The notes below the pieces were generated by a model, which was given only the letters and a program-made list of their open reading frames with translations, had not been told where the DNA came from and made no database searches. A stretch of 64,000 bases of DNA from Anaerolineales bacterium (lineage in GTDB: Bacteria; Chloroflexota; Anaerolineae; JAAEKA01), in contig JACKBI010000002.1 in the NCBI GenBank assembly GCA_020634615.1, positions 248,001-312,000 on the forward strand, written 5' to 3'. Positions 19,855 through 28,126 of the stretch are shown here, in pieces. Position 1 is the first letter of the stretch. Each line of letters opens with the position of its first letter. The translations under genes and the position numbers were made by a program.

Positions 19855-20640
19855 CTAGACCGCCAGCCTGATTCCCACCGGGCAGTGGTCGCTGCCCAGC
19901 ACGTCTGGCAGAATGAAAGCATCCTCAACCCGATCCGCCGCCTCGGCAGCGATGAAGAAGTAATCGATGCGCCAGCCGACATTGCGGTCACGGGCGCGCG
20001 TCACCTGATCCCACCACGTGTACTGATCGGTCAGGTCGGGATAGTGCAGACGGAAGGTGTCCACATAACCGGCGGCGATGAAGCGGTCCATCCAGTCGCG
20101 CTCTTCGGGGAGAAAGCCGGTGGTCGTCTGGTTTTCTTTGGGCCGCGCCAGATCGATCTCACGATGGGCAGTGTTGACATCGCCGCAGAAGATTACCGTC
20201 TTTCCGGCAGCCCGAAACGTCTCACACTTGTCGAGAAACGCCTGATAGAAATCCAGCTTGTACGGGACGCGCCCATTGCCGCGGCCGCCATTTGGGAAAT
20301 AGCAGTTCAGCAGCACGAAGCTGGGATACTCGGCGATCAGGGTGCGACCTTCCTGGTCGAACTCTTCGACGCCCAGGTCGTGCTCCACGTTCAGTGGTGC
20401 TTCGCGTGTCAACAGGCCCGTGCCGCTGTAGCCTTTGCGCGCCTTGGAGTGGTTCCAGTAGGTGTGATATCCCGCATGATCGCGGATCTGCGCCGGCACC
20501 TGATGCGCCTCAGCGCGCGTCTCCTGCAAGCACAGAATGTCCGGCGCAGCCTCGGCCAGCCAGTCGCTGAAACCTTTCTTGGCAACGGCGCGGATGCCGT
20601 TAACGTTCCAGGAAAGCAGGGTTTTCGTTTGGTCGCTCAT
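19855..20640 (-). CDS. xth: Exodeoxyribonuclease III (AP endonuclease)
   Basis: A 261-residue enzyme of the ExoIII/AP-endonuclease family, which cleaves DNA at abasic sites and degrades 3' ends in base-excision repair. All signature blocks are present in order: LLSWNVNGIRAV, DILCLQETRA (metal-binding Glu), YSGTGLLTR, FCGDVNTAHREIDLARP (catalytic Asp and Asn), DTFRLHYPD and the terminal SDHCPVGIRL with the catalytic Asp-His. Length and start at the ATG (20640) match the family. It is transcribed leftward and ends at the shared terminator at 19792-19829. The upstream neighbour is the RAYT transposase gene on the same strand, 68 bases away. Confidence 0.95.
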   Translation of the reverse strand: MSDQTKTLLSWNVNGIRAVAKKGFSDWLAEAAPDILCLQETRAEAHQVPAQIRDHAGYHTYWNHSKARKGYSGTGLLTREAPLNVEHDLGVEEFDQEGRTLIAEYPSFVLLNCYFPNGGRGNGRVPYKLDFYQAFLDKCETFRAAGKTVIFCGDVNTAHREIDLARPKENQTTTGFLPEERDWMDRFIAAGYVDTFRLHYPDLTDQYTWWDQVTRARDRNVGWRIDYFFIAAEAADRVEDAFILPDVLGSDHCPVGIRLAV

Positions 20641-20708
20641 TGTCTGTCAGTTCCTTCGTGTCTGAAGCTGCCGCATCTCCAAGTATGCCGCAAACAATCG
20701 ACGACTGG

Positions 20709-21311
20709 TTACTGCGTCATCGATCCAGCGATATTCTTGGGATTGTCCCGGTCGAGTGCCCACTGACGTGGGTTGTTAATGATGTATCTCCGAATCGCGT
20801 CCAACTCGCGCTGGGTGCGTACGATGTGTTCGTAAAACCCTCGCTGCCAGAAACGCGTCCCGGCCATGTTGCGTGCCCGGTTGATTCGGCGAGTCGTCTC
20901 GTACTTGTGAAAGGCCACGATCTGACCGAGGGTTGGTTTTCTTGTCAACGATCTGATGGGCAGATCAGGCGCCAATTGGTCGCTTTGGCTGCGAACGCTC
21001 ACTTCTAGGGCAAACGCGGTCTCGATCTCTTGCGTCCATTCATGGATCCGATAGATGACATGGGCGTGGTTTGGCATGACAACATCCTGGTCAATCGAGA
21101 CATTCCATAAGTTCACAGCGGTTTGGTCGAACACGTCCCGTACGATCTGCCCAAACGTCGAGAGGCCGACAGAGTCACCGATGACATCGGCCAAAAGACA
21201 TTCTCGAAGATGGACACAGAAGGTTACGAAGTAGTACCCGGGTTGAGAATAGTCGAAACCTGGCAAACGTGTCGAGCGTCGATGATGCTTCTGCGGATCG
21301 TACACGACCAT
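20709..21311 (-). CDS. REP-associated tyrosine transposase (RAYT, Y1_Tnp family)
   Basis: A 200-residue single-domain transposase of the IS200-like Y1 (HUH) family. It carries YYFVTFCVHLRECLL, the metal-binding HUH motif in VVMPNHAHVIYRI, a helix with a candidate nucleophilic Tyr in VAFHKYETTRRIN, and the RAYT-type tail FYEHIVRTQRELDAIRRYI followed by NNPRQWALD. RAYTs are domesticated transposases linked to REP hairpins preceded by GTAG, not to a mobile copy of themselves. I start at the ATG complementing 21309-21311 because AAGGAA lies 7-8 bases upstream; the longer open frame would run into the repeat array. That array of GTAG hairpins (21331-21600) lies immediately upstream, the arrangement expected for a RAYT locus. 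Confidence 0.9.
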   Translation of the reverse strand: MVVYDPQKHHRRSTRLPGFDYSQPGYYFVTFCVHLRECLLADVIGDSVGLSTFGQIVRDVFDQTAVNLWNVSIDQDVVMPNHAHVIYRIHEWTQEIETAFALEVSVRSQSDQLAPDLPIRSLTRKPTLGQIVAFHKYETTRRINRARNMAGTRFWQRGFYEHIVRTQRELDAIRRYIINNPRQWALDRDNPKNIAGSMTQ

Positions 21312-21330
21312 GAACAGATTCCTTCTTAAC

Positions 21331-21600
21331 CTGTCACGCGCCTTGGGTGCGGAAACCGCACCCCTACGCATGTCGCACGGTAGGGGCGGGGTTGCCCCGC
21401 CCGCCGGCCACACCACCACCTGTCACACACCTTGGGTGCGGAAACCGCACCCCTACGCACATTACCCACGGTAGGGGCGGGGTTGCCCCGCCCGCCGGTC
21501 GCACCACCACCTGTCACACATCTTGGGTGCGGAAACCGCACCCCTACACACGTTACCCACGGTCGGGGCGGGTTGCCCCGCCCTTCGGCCGCCGTCCCTA
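21331..21600. repeat. Tandem array of three BIME-like repeats (paired REP hairpins)
   Basis: Three units of about 90 bases start at 21331, 21420 and 21511. Each holds two inverted hairpins: GGGTGCGG-AAA-CCGCACCC followed by CTAC, which on the minus strand is GTAG plus hairpin, and GTAG followed by GGGCGGGG-TTG-CCCCGCCC. In unit 1 these are at 21345-21363 and 21384-21402. Unit 3 is degraded (GTCG in place of GTAG and a shortened arm). The array runs from the RAYT start region to the holA stop. Confidence 0.88.
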
Positions 21601-22650
21601 CCGCGCCTCACACAATCCCAGCACCAGCAGATCCAGCGCCAGGTCGTCGGGCAGCTTGCCGGTTTTGATGGTGAGGTCGGTCTCCAGCAGGCGGTCGTAG
21701 GCGTCCAGCAGGTCGGCCATGTGCCAGTTGCGGCTTTGTTGCATTGCCTTGCCGGTGGGAAAATGATGCAGACCGATCTTCGACCCGATCTCGTACTTGT
21801 TCAAGCCGCTGCCTTGCAGGTCTGTCACCTGTACCAGAATGCGGAACTGGCGGGTGATCATGGCCAGGAGATAGAGCGGCGCCGCGCCGTCACGTTCCAG
21901 TTCGCGCAGCAACCGCGCTGCCTCCGCGCTGTTGCGCTGGCCGATGGCGTCCACCATGTCGAAAATGCTGGCCTCCTGCGTGTAGGGCGTCATCAGCCGC
22001 ACGTCGGCCTTGCGAATCGGCCCGGCTCCGCCCCGGTAGGAGATCAGCTTGTTGAGTTCGTTGTCCAGCAGCATCAGGTTGCGCCCGACGCTGGTTGCCA
22101 GATCGTAGGCCGCGGCGGGCTCGATCTCGCCCCCTTTGCGACGTGTCCGGTCGATGATCCAGGCCGGCAGGTCGCGATCCTCCGGTGCATCGCAAACGAC
22201 CAGTGCAGCCTGGCCTTGTTCCGCCAGCCGCTTCAGGGCCTTGACCACCTTGTCGTTGCCTGGCACAGGCGTTGCTTCTACGAGGATCAGGTCGGTGGTG
22301 TCGGGAACGTCGGGCAAGTAGGCCAACAACTGTTCGCGATCCTGCGCCGCCGCAGAGAGGTTCTCGGGCGTGTCATTCTCGTCGTCCCTCTCATCCTCGT
22401 CCTGTTTACCCTTGCCCGAACGTATCCGGCGGCGAAGCTGCGCCAGATACCCTTCGACGACCACCAGCCGGCGCGGTGTCAGGAAAGGCATGGCGTCGGC
22501 GTGGTGACGGATCTCGCCTACAGTGGTGCGGCGGCCGTCCAGCCAGGTCATGCTCAGATCGGCCATCTCCGCTGGCCCTAACGCTGCGCGCAGCGTCGCC
22601 AGATGTTCGCTGCGCAGCAGGTCGTCAGGGCCATGGAGAAGCGTGATCAT
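21598..22650 (-). CDS. holA: DNA polymerase III subunit delta
   Basis: A 350-residue HolA protein, the clamp-loader subunit that opens the beta clamp. It opens with MITLLHGPDDLLRSEHLATL, and then has FLTPRRLVVVEGYL, DTTDLILVEATPVPGNDKVV, a helical middle, and the C-terminal collar region SIFDMVDAIGQRNSAEAARLL and ITRQFRILVQVTDLQ. A charged insert (KGKQDEDERDDEND) interrupts the AAA-like part and looks like a surface loop. The gene starts 10 bases after the DUF6391 stop and is third in the operon glgP-DUF6391-holA. Its stop codon lies within the end of the REP array. Confidence 0.92.
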   Translation of the reverse strand: MITLLHGPDDLLRSEHLATLRAALGPAEMADLSMTWLDGRRTTVGEIRHHADAMPFLTPRRLVVVEGYLAQLRRRIRSGKGKQDEDERDDENDTPENLSAAAQDREQLLAYLPDVPDTTDLILVEATPVPGNDKVVKALKRLAEQGQAALVVCDAPEDRDLPAWIIDRTRRKGGEIEPAAAYDLATSVGRNLMLLDNELNKLISYRGGAGPIRKADVRLMTPYTQEASIFDMVDAIGQRNSAEAARLLRELERDGAAPLYLLAMITRQFRILVQVTDLQGSGLNKYEIGSKIGLHHFPTGKAMQQSRNWHMADLLDAYDRLLETDLTIKTGKLPDDLALDLLVLGLCEAR

Positions 22651-22660
22651 GCGAGTGGTC

Positions 22661-23176
22661 TCAGGCGGTCGCTTCCAGGGGTACGAAATGCAACACGAAA
22701 CGGCCGAGATCGCGCCGGGTGATTTCGCCCAAATGCAGGTCGGTCACGTCGGCCAGGGTGGTAACCTGGCGCTGCAAACGCATGCCAATGGGACGGCTGG
22801 CGACCACCGCGCCGGTGGCCGCCAGAATCGCCGCCGGTATCTGGTCAAGCAGGCTGGCGCGGCGATAGCGGCCGATTGCAGCGGCAGTCAGCGCAGCGAC
22901 GCCGGCCAGTGTGCCGGTCGTGACAAGATTAGTGCCACAGTTGGGGTGGATCGCCAGCCGCGCCTCGCCGTTCTTCAGCCGCCGGAGCGCTTCCTCGACA
23001 GCGGTTGAAAGCGCAGATGTCTGCACCGGGCCATAGATGTAGAAGCCGCGGTGATCGCTGCGCCCGCCGACCAGTTGCAGCCCGGGGTTGCGCGCCATGA
23101 GGATCGTGATAGTCGCGTGCTCCACGGCGTGGTGTTGGCGCACGCGGCGCAGAAAGCCGGCGTTCAGTATGTCCAT
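22661..23176 (-). CDS. DUF6391-like protein
   Basis: A 171-residue protein with the signature of the DUF6391 family: RVRQHHAVEHATITIL near the start, GGRSDHRGFYIYGPV, and IHPNCGTNLVTTG. The conserved His-His-Ala-x-Glu-His pattern recalls membrane or metal proteins, but the biochemical role of the family is not known. A hydrophobic stretch (LAGVAALTAAAIG) lies at about 115-130. It starts one base beyond the glgP stop and ends 10 bases before holA, so it is the middle gene of a transcription unit. No clear ribosome site is visible, consistent with coupling to glgP. Confidence 0.8.
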   Translation of the reverse strand: MDILNAGFLRRVRQHHAVEHATITILMARNPGLQLVGGRSDHRGFYIYGPVQTSALSTAVEEALRRLKNGEARLAIHPNCGTNLVTTGTLAGVAALTAAAIGRYRRASLLDQIPAAILAATGAVVASRPIGMRLQRQVTTLADVTDLHLGEITRRDLGRFVLHFVPLEATA

Positions 23177-23177
23177 A

Positions 23178-25730
23178 TCAGGCAGCCCAGACGACCAGCG
23201 CCATCTCGTGTTTGTTCAACATGCCAGCGTGGTGCGGCAACACACGCACGCCGTAGACATGCGCGCCGGTCTGACCCGGCTCGAATTCGCCCTCGTAGTG
23301 GTGAACACTGTCAGCATCGGTGCGAACATAGGTCATGCGAACATCGTGGGGATGCGACATCACCGTGCTAAATTGCTCGCCATGGACGATTTCCACCAGG
23401 ACATCCTCGCGCTTGAGGTTGCCGAGAAAGACCTGCGCCGTTACCTTGACTGCGTCGCCGATGGTAGTCTGCGCCTCGTTGGGACCACGGGCCGCCACGG
23501 CGACTTCGCCCCAGTGCTCGCCGATAAAGGTCTTCCAACCGGCCAGGGTGCGCGCCGCTGCGAAGTTATCGGCGATGGCATGGGTGCTGGCGACCGCCGT
23601 CGGCACGTAGAGCTGTTCGCAATATTCCTGCAACATGCGGCGGAAGCTGAAGGCCCACAGGCTGCTGCGCATGGCTTCCTTCGCAACGGCGACCCAACCG
23701 TGTGGGATGCCATCTGCACCACGGTCGAAGTAGAGCGGGATGATTTCATGCTCCAGCGTCCAGTAGAGCGATAGCGCGTCGGCCTCGTCCTGGACACTCT
23801 CGTCACGGTAGGCCCGATCCTCGCCGATGGACCAGCCGTTCTTGCCGTTGTAGCCCTCCACCCACCAGCCATCCAGCACGCTGAAGTTCGGGTTGCCGTT
23901 CATGGCGGCTTTCTGACCGCTGGTGCCGCTGGCCTCACGCGGCCGCCGCGGGTTGTTCAACCAGACGTCCGCGCCCTGCACCAGGTAGCGGGCCACGTTC
24001 ATGTCGTAGTCCTCGATGAAGCCGATCTTGTCCCAGAACTCCGGCATGCTGGCGACTTGCACGATGCGCTGGATGTAGGCTTTGCCGGAGTCGTCGGCCG
24101 GGTGCGCCTTGCCTGAAAATACCATCTGCACCGGTCGCTCGGGGTCCATCAGAATGCGTGAGAAGCGCTCCATGTCGTGGAAGATCAAAGTGGCGCGCTT
24201 GTAGGTGGCGAAACGGCGGGCAAATCCCAGAATCAACGCATCCGGGTCCAACGCCTTCTCGATCTTTTCCAAAACTGCCGGCGACTCGCCCTGGCGGATG
24301 CTGCGCTGCCGGGCACGCTGGCGCACAAAGTTGACCAGGCGATGCTTGGCGGCGACATGGGCCTGCCAGAACTCGTCGTCCGGGATGCCGCTAACCAGGT
24401 TCAACACCGCGGGATCGCTCAGCCGTGATCGCCAGTCGGCGGGCATGTGACGGTCCAGCAGCGCATCCACATCCGGGCCGAGCCATGTCTGCATGTGGAC
24501 CCCGTTGGTAACGTGGCCGATGGGCACCTCGTCCGTGGGCGTGCCGGGCCAGAGCCAGTTCCACATCTCGCGTGACACCTCGCCGTGCAGCGCCGCCACG
24601 CCGTTGCTGCGCCCGGCGCAATGCAACGCAAGAACGGTCATGCTGAAGCCCGGTCCCCAGGTCTGGTCGTGGCGTGCCAGTTCCAGAAACTCTTCGCGCG
24701 TGCGGCCCAGCTTGGTCCAGAAGCCGTCGAAGAAGCGATCCATCAGATCCCAGCTGAATACGTCGTGGCCGGCCGGCACAGGCGTGTGGGTTGTGAAGAC
24801 AGTGCTGGCACGCACCACCTCCAGCGCCTCGCCGTAGTCCAATTTGCGTTCTTCAACCAGCTCGCGCAGGCGCTCCAGACTGAGAAAAGCCGAATGGCCC
24901 TCGTTCATGTGCCAGACTACAGGCTGCAGGCCCAGCGCGCGCACGGCCCGCACGCCGCCGATGCCCAAGACGTACTCCTGGCTGATGCGCAGGTTCTGGT
25001 CGCCGCCATAGAGTCGCGCGCTCAGTTCGCGATCGCCAGGGTGGTTCTGCGGCACATCGGTGTCCATCAGGTAGAGCGGAATGCGGCCGACCTGGATCTT
25101 CCAGACCTTGGCGTAGACATCGCGGCCCGGCAGCTCGCATTTCACCAATACTTCCTTGCCGTCCTTGCCGACTGCGGGTGTCGCAGGGACTTCGGAGAAA
25201 CTCAGCTTGCTATAGCGCGCTTCCTGCCAGCCCTCGGAATTGATGTACTGGGTGAAATATCCTTGCGGATAGAGAAAACCGACGCCGACAAAGGGCAGCC
25301 CCAGATCGCTGGCCGTCTTGCAGTGATCGCCGCTCAACACACCCAGGCCGCCCGAATAGATAGGCAACGCCTCATGCAGGCCGAACTCAGCCGAGAAATA
25401 GGCGATGACCTGATCACTTTCACCAGGAAAGTTGGTGCTGAACCAGGTTTCGCCGGGATTCATGTAAGCGTCAAAGCGGGCCAAAATCTGGTGATAGCGA
25501 GCCAGATAGTCGGCATCTGAAGCCGCTGCGTCCAGTTTAGTTTGGCTCGCTTCGCGCAGAAACTTGATGGGGTTGTGGCCGATTCGCTCCCACAGATCGG
25601 GATCGATATCTGCAAAGAGCGCCTGGGCATCGGCGTTCCAGCTCCACCACAGGTTGTAGGCCAGTTCGTTAAGCCGGTTCAAAGGCTCCGGGATTCGGGG
25701 AAAGACGGACAGCCGTCCAAGAATGTTCAA
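23178..25730 (-). CDS. glgP: Alpha-glucan phosphorylase (DUF3417-type)
   Basis: An 850-residue glycogen/maltodextrin phosphorylase that releases glucose 1-phosphate from alpha-1,4-glucans. The N-terminal DUF3417 region reads LNELAYNLWWSWNADAQALF. Other marks are YFSAEFGLHEALPIYSGGLG, VVWHMNEGHSAFLSLERLREL, FTTHTPVPAGHDVF, FARRFATYKRATL, and the pyridoxal-phosphate-binding Lys in EASGTSGQKAAMNG. Length fits this class, which is distinct from the E. coli type. The start is a TTG, chosen because GGAGG lies 8 bases upstream and the N-terminus is typical. It is the first gene of the unit with DUF6391 and holA, driven by the promoter at 25934-25962, with a leader of about 200 bases. Confidence 0.95.
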   Translation of the reverse strand: MNILGRLSVFPRIPEPLNRLNELAYNLWWSWNADAQALFADIDPDLWERIGHNPIKFLREASQTKLDAAASDADYLARYHQILARFDAYMNPGETWFSTNFPGESDQVIAYFSAEFGLHEALPIYSGGLGVLSGDHCKTASDLGLPFVGVGFLYPQGYFTQYINSEGWQEARYSKLSFSEVPATPAVGKDGKEVLVKCELPGRDVYAKVWKIQVGRIPLYLMDTDVPQNHPGDRELSARLYGGDQNLRISQEYVLGIGGVRAVRALGLQPVVWHMNEGHSAFLSLERLRELVEERKLDYGEALEVVRASTVFTTHTPVPAGHDVFSWDLMDRFFDGFWTKLGRTREEFLELARHDQTWGPGFSMTVLALHCAGRSNGVAALHGEVSREMWNWLWPGTPTDEVPIGHVTNGVHMQTWLGPDVDALLDRHMPADWRSRLSDPAVLNLVSGIPDDEFWQAHVAAKHRLVNFVRQRARQRSIRQGESPAVLEKIEKALDPDALILGFARRFATYKRATLIFHDMERFSRILMDPERPVQMVFSGKAHPADDSGKAYIQRIVQVASMPEFWDKIGFIEDYDMNVARYLVQGADVWLNNPRRPREASGTSGQKAAMNGNPNFSVLDGWWVEGYNGKNGWSIGEDRAYRDESVQDEADALSLYWTLEHEIIPLYFDRGADGIPHGWVAVAKEAMRSSLWAFSFRRMLQEYCEQLYVPTAVASTHAIADNFAAARTLAGWKTFIGEHWGEVAVAARGPNEAQTTIGDAVKVTAQVFLGNLKREDVLVEIVHGEQFSTVMSHPHDVRMTYVRTDADSVHHYEGEFEPGQTGAHVYGVRVLPHHAGMLNKHEMALVVWAA

Positions 25731-25771
25731 GATGATATCCTCCAGAATATGTCGCGCGTCATTTTCCAGCC

Positions 25772-25834
25772 AGGACTGACAGTCCTCTCACGGAAAGTGA
25801 GGGCGCCACAATTGGTGGCAGGACTGTCAGTCCT
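25772..25834. repeat. Inverted repeat of the GGACTGACAGTCC family in the glgP leader
   Basis: AGGACTGACAGTCCT (25772-25786) and its exact reverse complement (25820-25834) flank two smaller hairpins. Each 15-base arm is itself nearly palindromic. The block lies between the glgP promoter and start codon, so it would be transcribed. Confidence 0.6.
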
Positions 25835-25933
25835 TTGTCAATCTGAGTAATCGCTGGTGCGCAAAGAATAGTTGCGGCTAATAGTGTTAGTTGTGCCGTC
25901 CCTGTTGTTCAATGGGTCCGGTTGCCATCGGGC

Positions 25934-25962
25934 ATTATACCGCCCGCAAACGTGAACGCCAA
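25934..25962 (-). promoter_or_regulatory. Promoter of the glgP operon
   Basis: On the minus strand TTGGCG and a perfect TATAAT are separated by 17 bases. The transcript would begin near 25927, leaving about 200 bases of leader. Confidence 0.65.
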
Positions 25963-25984
25963 GAAGTCAGGCGATTTGATGCTG

Positions 25985-26983
25985 TTATCCCGTCTCGCCC
26001 GCCGCAAGATAGCCAGCTTCGCGCAGCCAGGCTTCCGTGCGCCGCATCCCTTCGTCCAGCGAAATCGATGGTGTGTAGCCCAGCAGCCGGCTCGCTTTGT
26101 CGATGCTGAAGCGGCTGGGATTGAAGCGAAAGTGGACGCTCCACGGACCGGGCGGCTGTTTGCCCATCAGGCGGCGCAGCCATCGACCAGGTGAAGTGGC
26201 AGCGCCGCGAGCCAGAAACGCGGGCACGGTCGGCAAACTGGCCTTGCCCAACATGGCGGCGTAACGCAAATAGAAGTCGCGGTAGGTGGTCGTCACGCCG
26301 TCACAGATGTTGAATGTTTCGCCAACAGCCGCAGGACTGGAGAGCGCCAGCAACACGCCATTCACAAAGTTTTCGATGTAGCCGGTATTGACCAGCCCTT
26401 CATCTTTCCCCAGCAACACCAGACTACCTGCCTTGATCTGCTCGATCGGCCCGATTGTCCAGGCGCCGCCTCGGGGTCCGTAGGTCGATGCGGGACGCAC
26501 GATGGTCGTTGCCAGGCCTTGTTCTCCGGCGCCGCGCACCAATGTTTCCGCGGCGATCTTGCTGTCCGGGTAAAGCTGGCCGACCAGTGGCGTCCTTGCG
26601 GTCTCATCGATGACCGGAGCCCGGTTGACGCCGTACGCAGCAACACTGCTGAGGTAGACGAAGCGACTGATGCGCGCTTGGCGCGCTGCTTCCAGCAGCC
26701 AACCGGTGGCAGCCACGTTGGTGGTCCATGCCTCATCTTCCGGGACGCCAGGGGTGCCCGTCCACGCGCCGGCATGGATCACCGCGTCGCAGGCGTACAT
26801 ACACGACGCCAGGCTGCCACGATCCAGCAGACTTCCCTGAACGATCTCGATGTCCTGTGCAGCCAGTGCAGCCGCATGTTCCGGCGCACGCGCCAGACCG
26901 CGCACAGCCCAGCCAGCGCCGTTCAGTCGCTCTGCCAGATGTCCCCCGATGAAACCCGTCACGCCGGTAATCAAGATGCGCAT
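25985..26983 (-). CDS. NAD-dependent epimerase/dehydratase (extended SDR)
   Basis: A 332-residue extended short-chain dehydrogenase. It has the NAD-binding GVTGFIGGHLAERL at the start, the DAVIHAGAW block, the catalytic Ser in VYLSSVAAYG and the Tyr-Lys pair in YPDSKIAAE. The substrate may be a nucleotide sugar or a sterol/flavonoid-like compound; many members resemble 3-beta-HSD. I take the ATG complementing 26981-26983, which begins MRILITG, preceded by GGAGAG. It follows the CBS-gene terminator at 27021-27051, so it is a separate unit. The neighbouring glgP promoter lies 23 bases beyond its stop. Confidence 0.87.
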   Translation of the reverse strand: MRILITGVTGFIGGHLAERLNGAGWAVRGLARAPEHAAALAAQDIEIVQGSLLDRGSLASCMYACDAVIHAGAWTGTPGVPEDEAWTTNVAATGWLLEAARQARISRFVYLSSVAAYGVNRAPVIDETARTPLVGQLYPDSKIAAETLVRGAGEQGLATTIVRPASTYGPRGGAWTIGPIEQIKAGSLVLLGKDEGLVNTGYIENFVNGVLLALSSPAAVGETFNICDGVTTTYRDFYLRYAAMLGKASLPTVPAFLARGAATSPGRWLRRLMGKQPPGPWSVHFRFNPSRFSIDKASRLLGYTPSISLDEGMRRTEAWLREAGYLAAGETG

Positions 26984-27020
26984 AGTGGCTTGCTCTCCAT
27001 GCAAAGATGTCACTCATAAC

Positions 27021-27051
27021 AAAACGGCGTCGTGGCGAACGACGCCGTTTT
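27021..27051 (-). terminator. Terminator of the moxR-DUF58-CBS operon
   Basis: A perfect 13-bp stem (AAAACGGCGTCGT and its complement) with a 5-base loop. On the minus strand it is followed by TTTT and then GTTATG, so it ends the leftward transcript 99 bases after the last CBS gene. Confidence 0.85.
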
Positions 27052-27149
27052 GTATTGCCTCAAGTTGTGGTCGCCAGCCGCCCGGTCGCCCACCACGGCG
27101 ATGCGACGAAAGCGAGGAATTGTCTGCGACCGGCGGCGCAAAAGCAGCC

Positions 27150-27587
27150 TCAGGTCAGTGCAACCAGTGGTTCGATGCTCTGTTCGCAGTCGATCAGCGC
27201 TGCCAGCAGGTCGCTGGTTGTCAGGATGCCCACCAGTCGGCCCCGATCCACAACCGGCAGCCCACCGATCTTGTGCTCGATCATTAGCCGGGCAGCGTCG
27301 GCGATCAACATATCGGGCGACGTGGTGACCACCTCGTAAGTCATCACATTGGCAACCGGGATGTGCTGCCAAAGAAAGTTGTCTCCACTGGGATCCCGGA
27401 CAACTGACGACATACCAGTGATACGCCGCACGTCGCCGCTGGTGACGATGCCGACCAGCTTGCCGTCCTCAACCACTGGCAGGCGGCGCAACTGGCCTGT
27501 TCGCATCAGCCGGATAGCTGTGGCCACGCTGTTCTGCGGATCCACCGACAGGACGTCGGTTGTCATAGTTTCCGCTACCGTGTTCAT
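27150..27587 (-). CDS. CBS-pair domain protein
   Basis: A 145-residue protein made of two CBS motifs. They are ETMTTDVLSVDPQNSVATAI with RRLPVVEDGKLVGIVTSGDV, and VMTYEVVTTSPDMLIADAAR with IGGLPVVDRGRLVGILTTSD. Stand-alone CBS pairs bind adenine nucleotides and serve as energy or redox sensors, usually via a partner. I start at the ATG complementing 27585-27587, with AGGAGA 7 bases upstream; upstream in-frame residues look non-coding. It is the last gene of the minus-strand operon and is followed by a strong terminator. A second CBS protein is encoded 138 bases upstream. Confidence 0.9.
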   Translation of the reverse strand: MNTVAETMTTDVLSVDPQNSVATAIRLMRTGQLRRLPVVEDGKLVGIVTSGDVRRITGMSSVVRDPSGDNFLWQHIPVANVMTYEVVTTSPDMLIADAARLMIEHKIGGLPVVDRGRLVGILTTSDLLAALIDCEQSIEPLVALT

Positions 27588-27724
27588 GGCATTCTCCTGA
27601 ACATTGCGCGCTGGCTCCGGTTTCAATCGTCGCCCCGCATTGCAGTGCAAACTTGTAGCCAGTTTAACCCGGTTTTGCGGAAAGCACTATGCGTTACATC
27701 ATATTTGGCAGAATTTTTTTGCGT

Positions 27725-28126
27725 TTAGCCCGCATCCGCCATGTCGCAGACCAGATCGCTGTCCGAAATCACGGCGATGGGGATCATCCCAGCATCGCTC
27801 TCCCGAACCACCACGACCCGATGGATATGGTTTCCGAGCATCAGCTTTGCCGCATCCAGCAGGCGGTCGGTGGGCGCCACGGTGACGACGTCGCGGGTCA
27901 TGTAGGCCTCGACCGGCAGCGCGCGCCAGCCTTCCGGGTCCTCCATGTAGGCGCGCAGCAGGTCGCTGCGGCTGATGATACCCGCCAGATCGTCGGCAGG
28001 GTTGACAACCACCAGCGCGCTGATGTCGTCGTCGGCCATGCGTTGCGCGATGCCGCCTAGTGCGTCCTGACGCTGACAACTGACAATTCCCAGGCGCTTG
28101 GCTTGCAAGACAGTGCGATCTTTCAT
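27725..28126 (-). CDS. CBS-pair domain protein
   Basis: A 133-residue protein with two CBS motifs: CQRQDALGGIAQRMADDDIS to DDLAGIISRSDL, and AYMTRDVVTVAPTDRLLDAA to ISDSDLV. It binds nucleotides by family rule. Its ATG overlaps the DUF58 stop codon by four bases, so it is translated together with that gene. With its neighbour at 27150-27587 it makes two CBS genes in tandem, but the two are too different for a recent duplication. A likely role is a nucleotide-sensitive regulator of the MoxR/DUF58 pair, which is inference from the operon. Confidence 0.9.
   Translation of the reverse strand: MKDRTVLQAKRLGIVSCQRQDALGGIAQRMADDDISALVVVNPADDLAGIISRSDLLRAYMEDPEGWRALPVEAYMTRDVVTVAPTDRLLDAAKLMLGNHIHRVVVVRESDAGMIPIAVISDSDLVCDMADAG

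Noticed and set aside
21331..21600. Possible CRISPR array because of evenly spaced repeats
   Set aside because: Only three units, and the whole unit repeats with little unique spacer; paired GTAG hairpins beside a RAYT fit BIME repeats better, and no cas gene is present.
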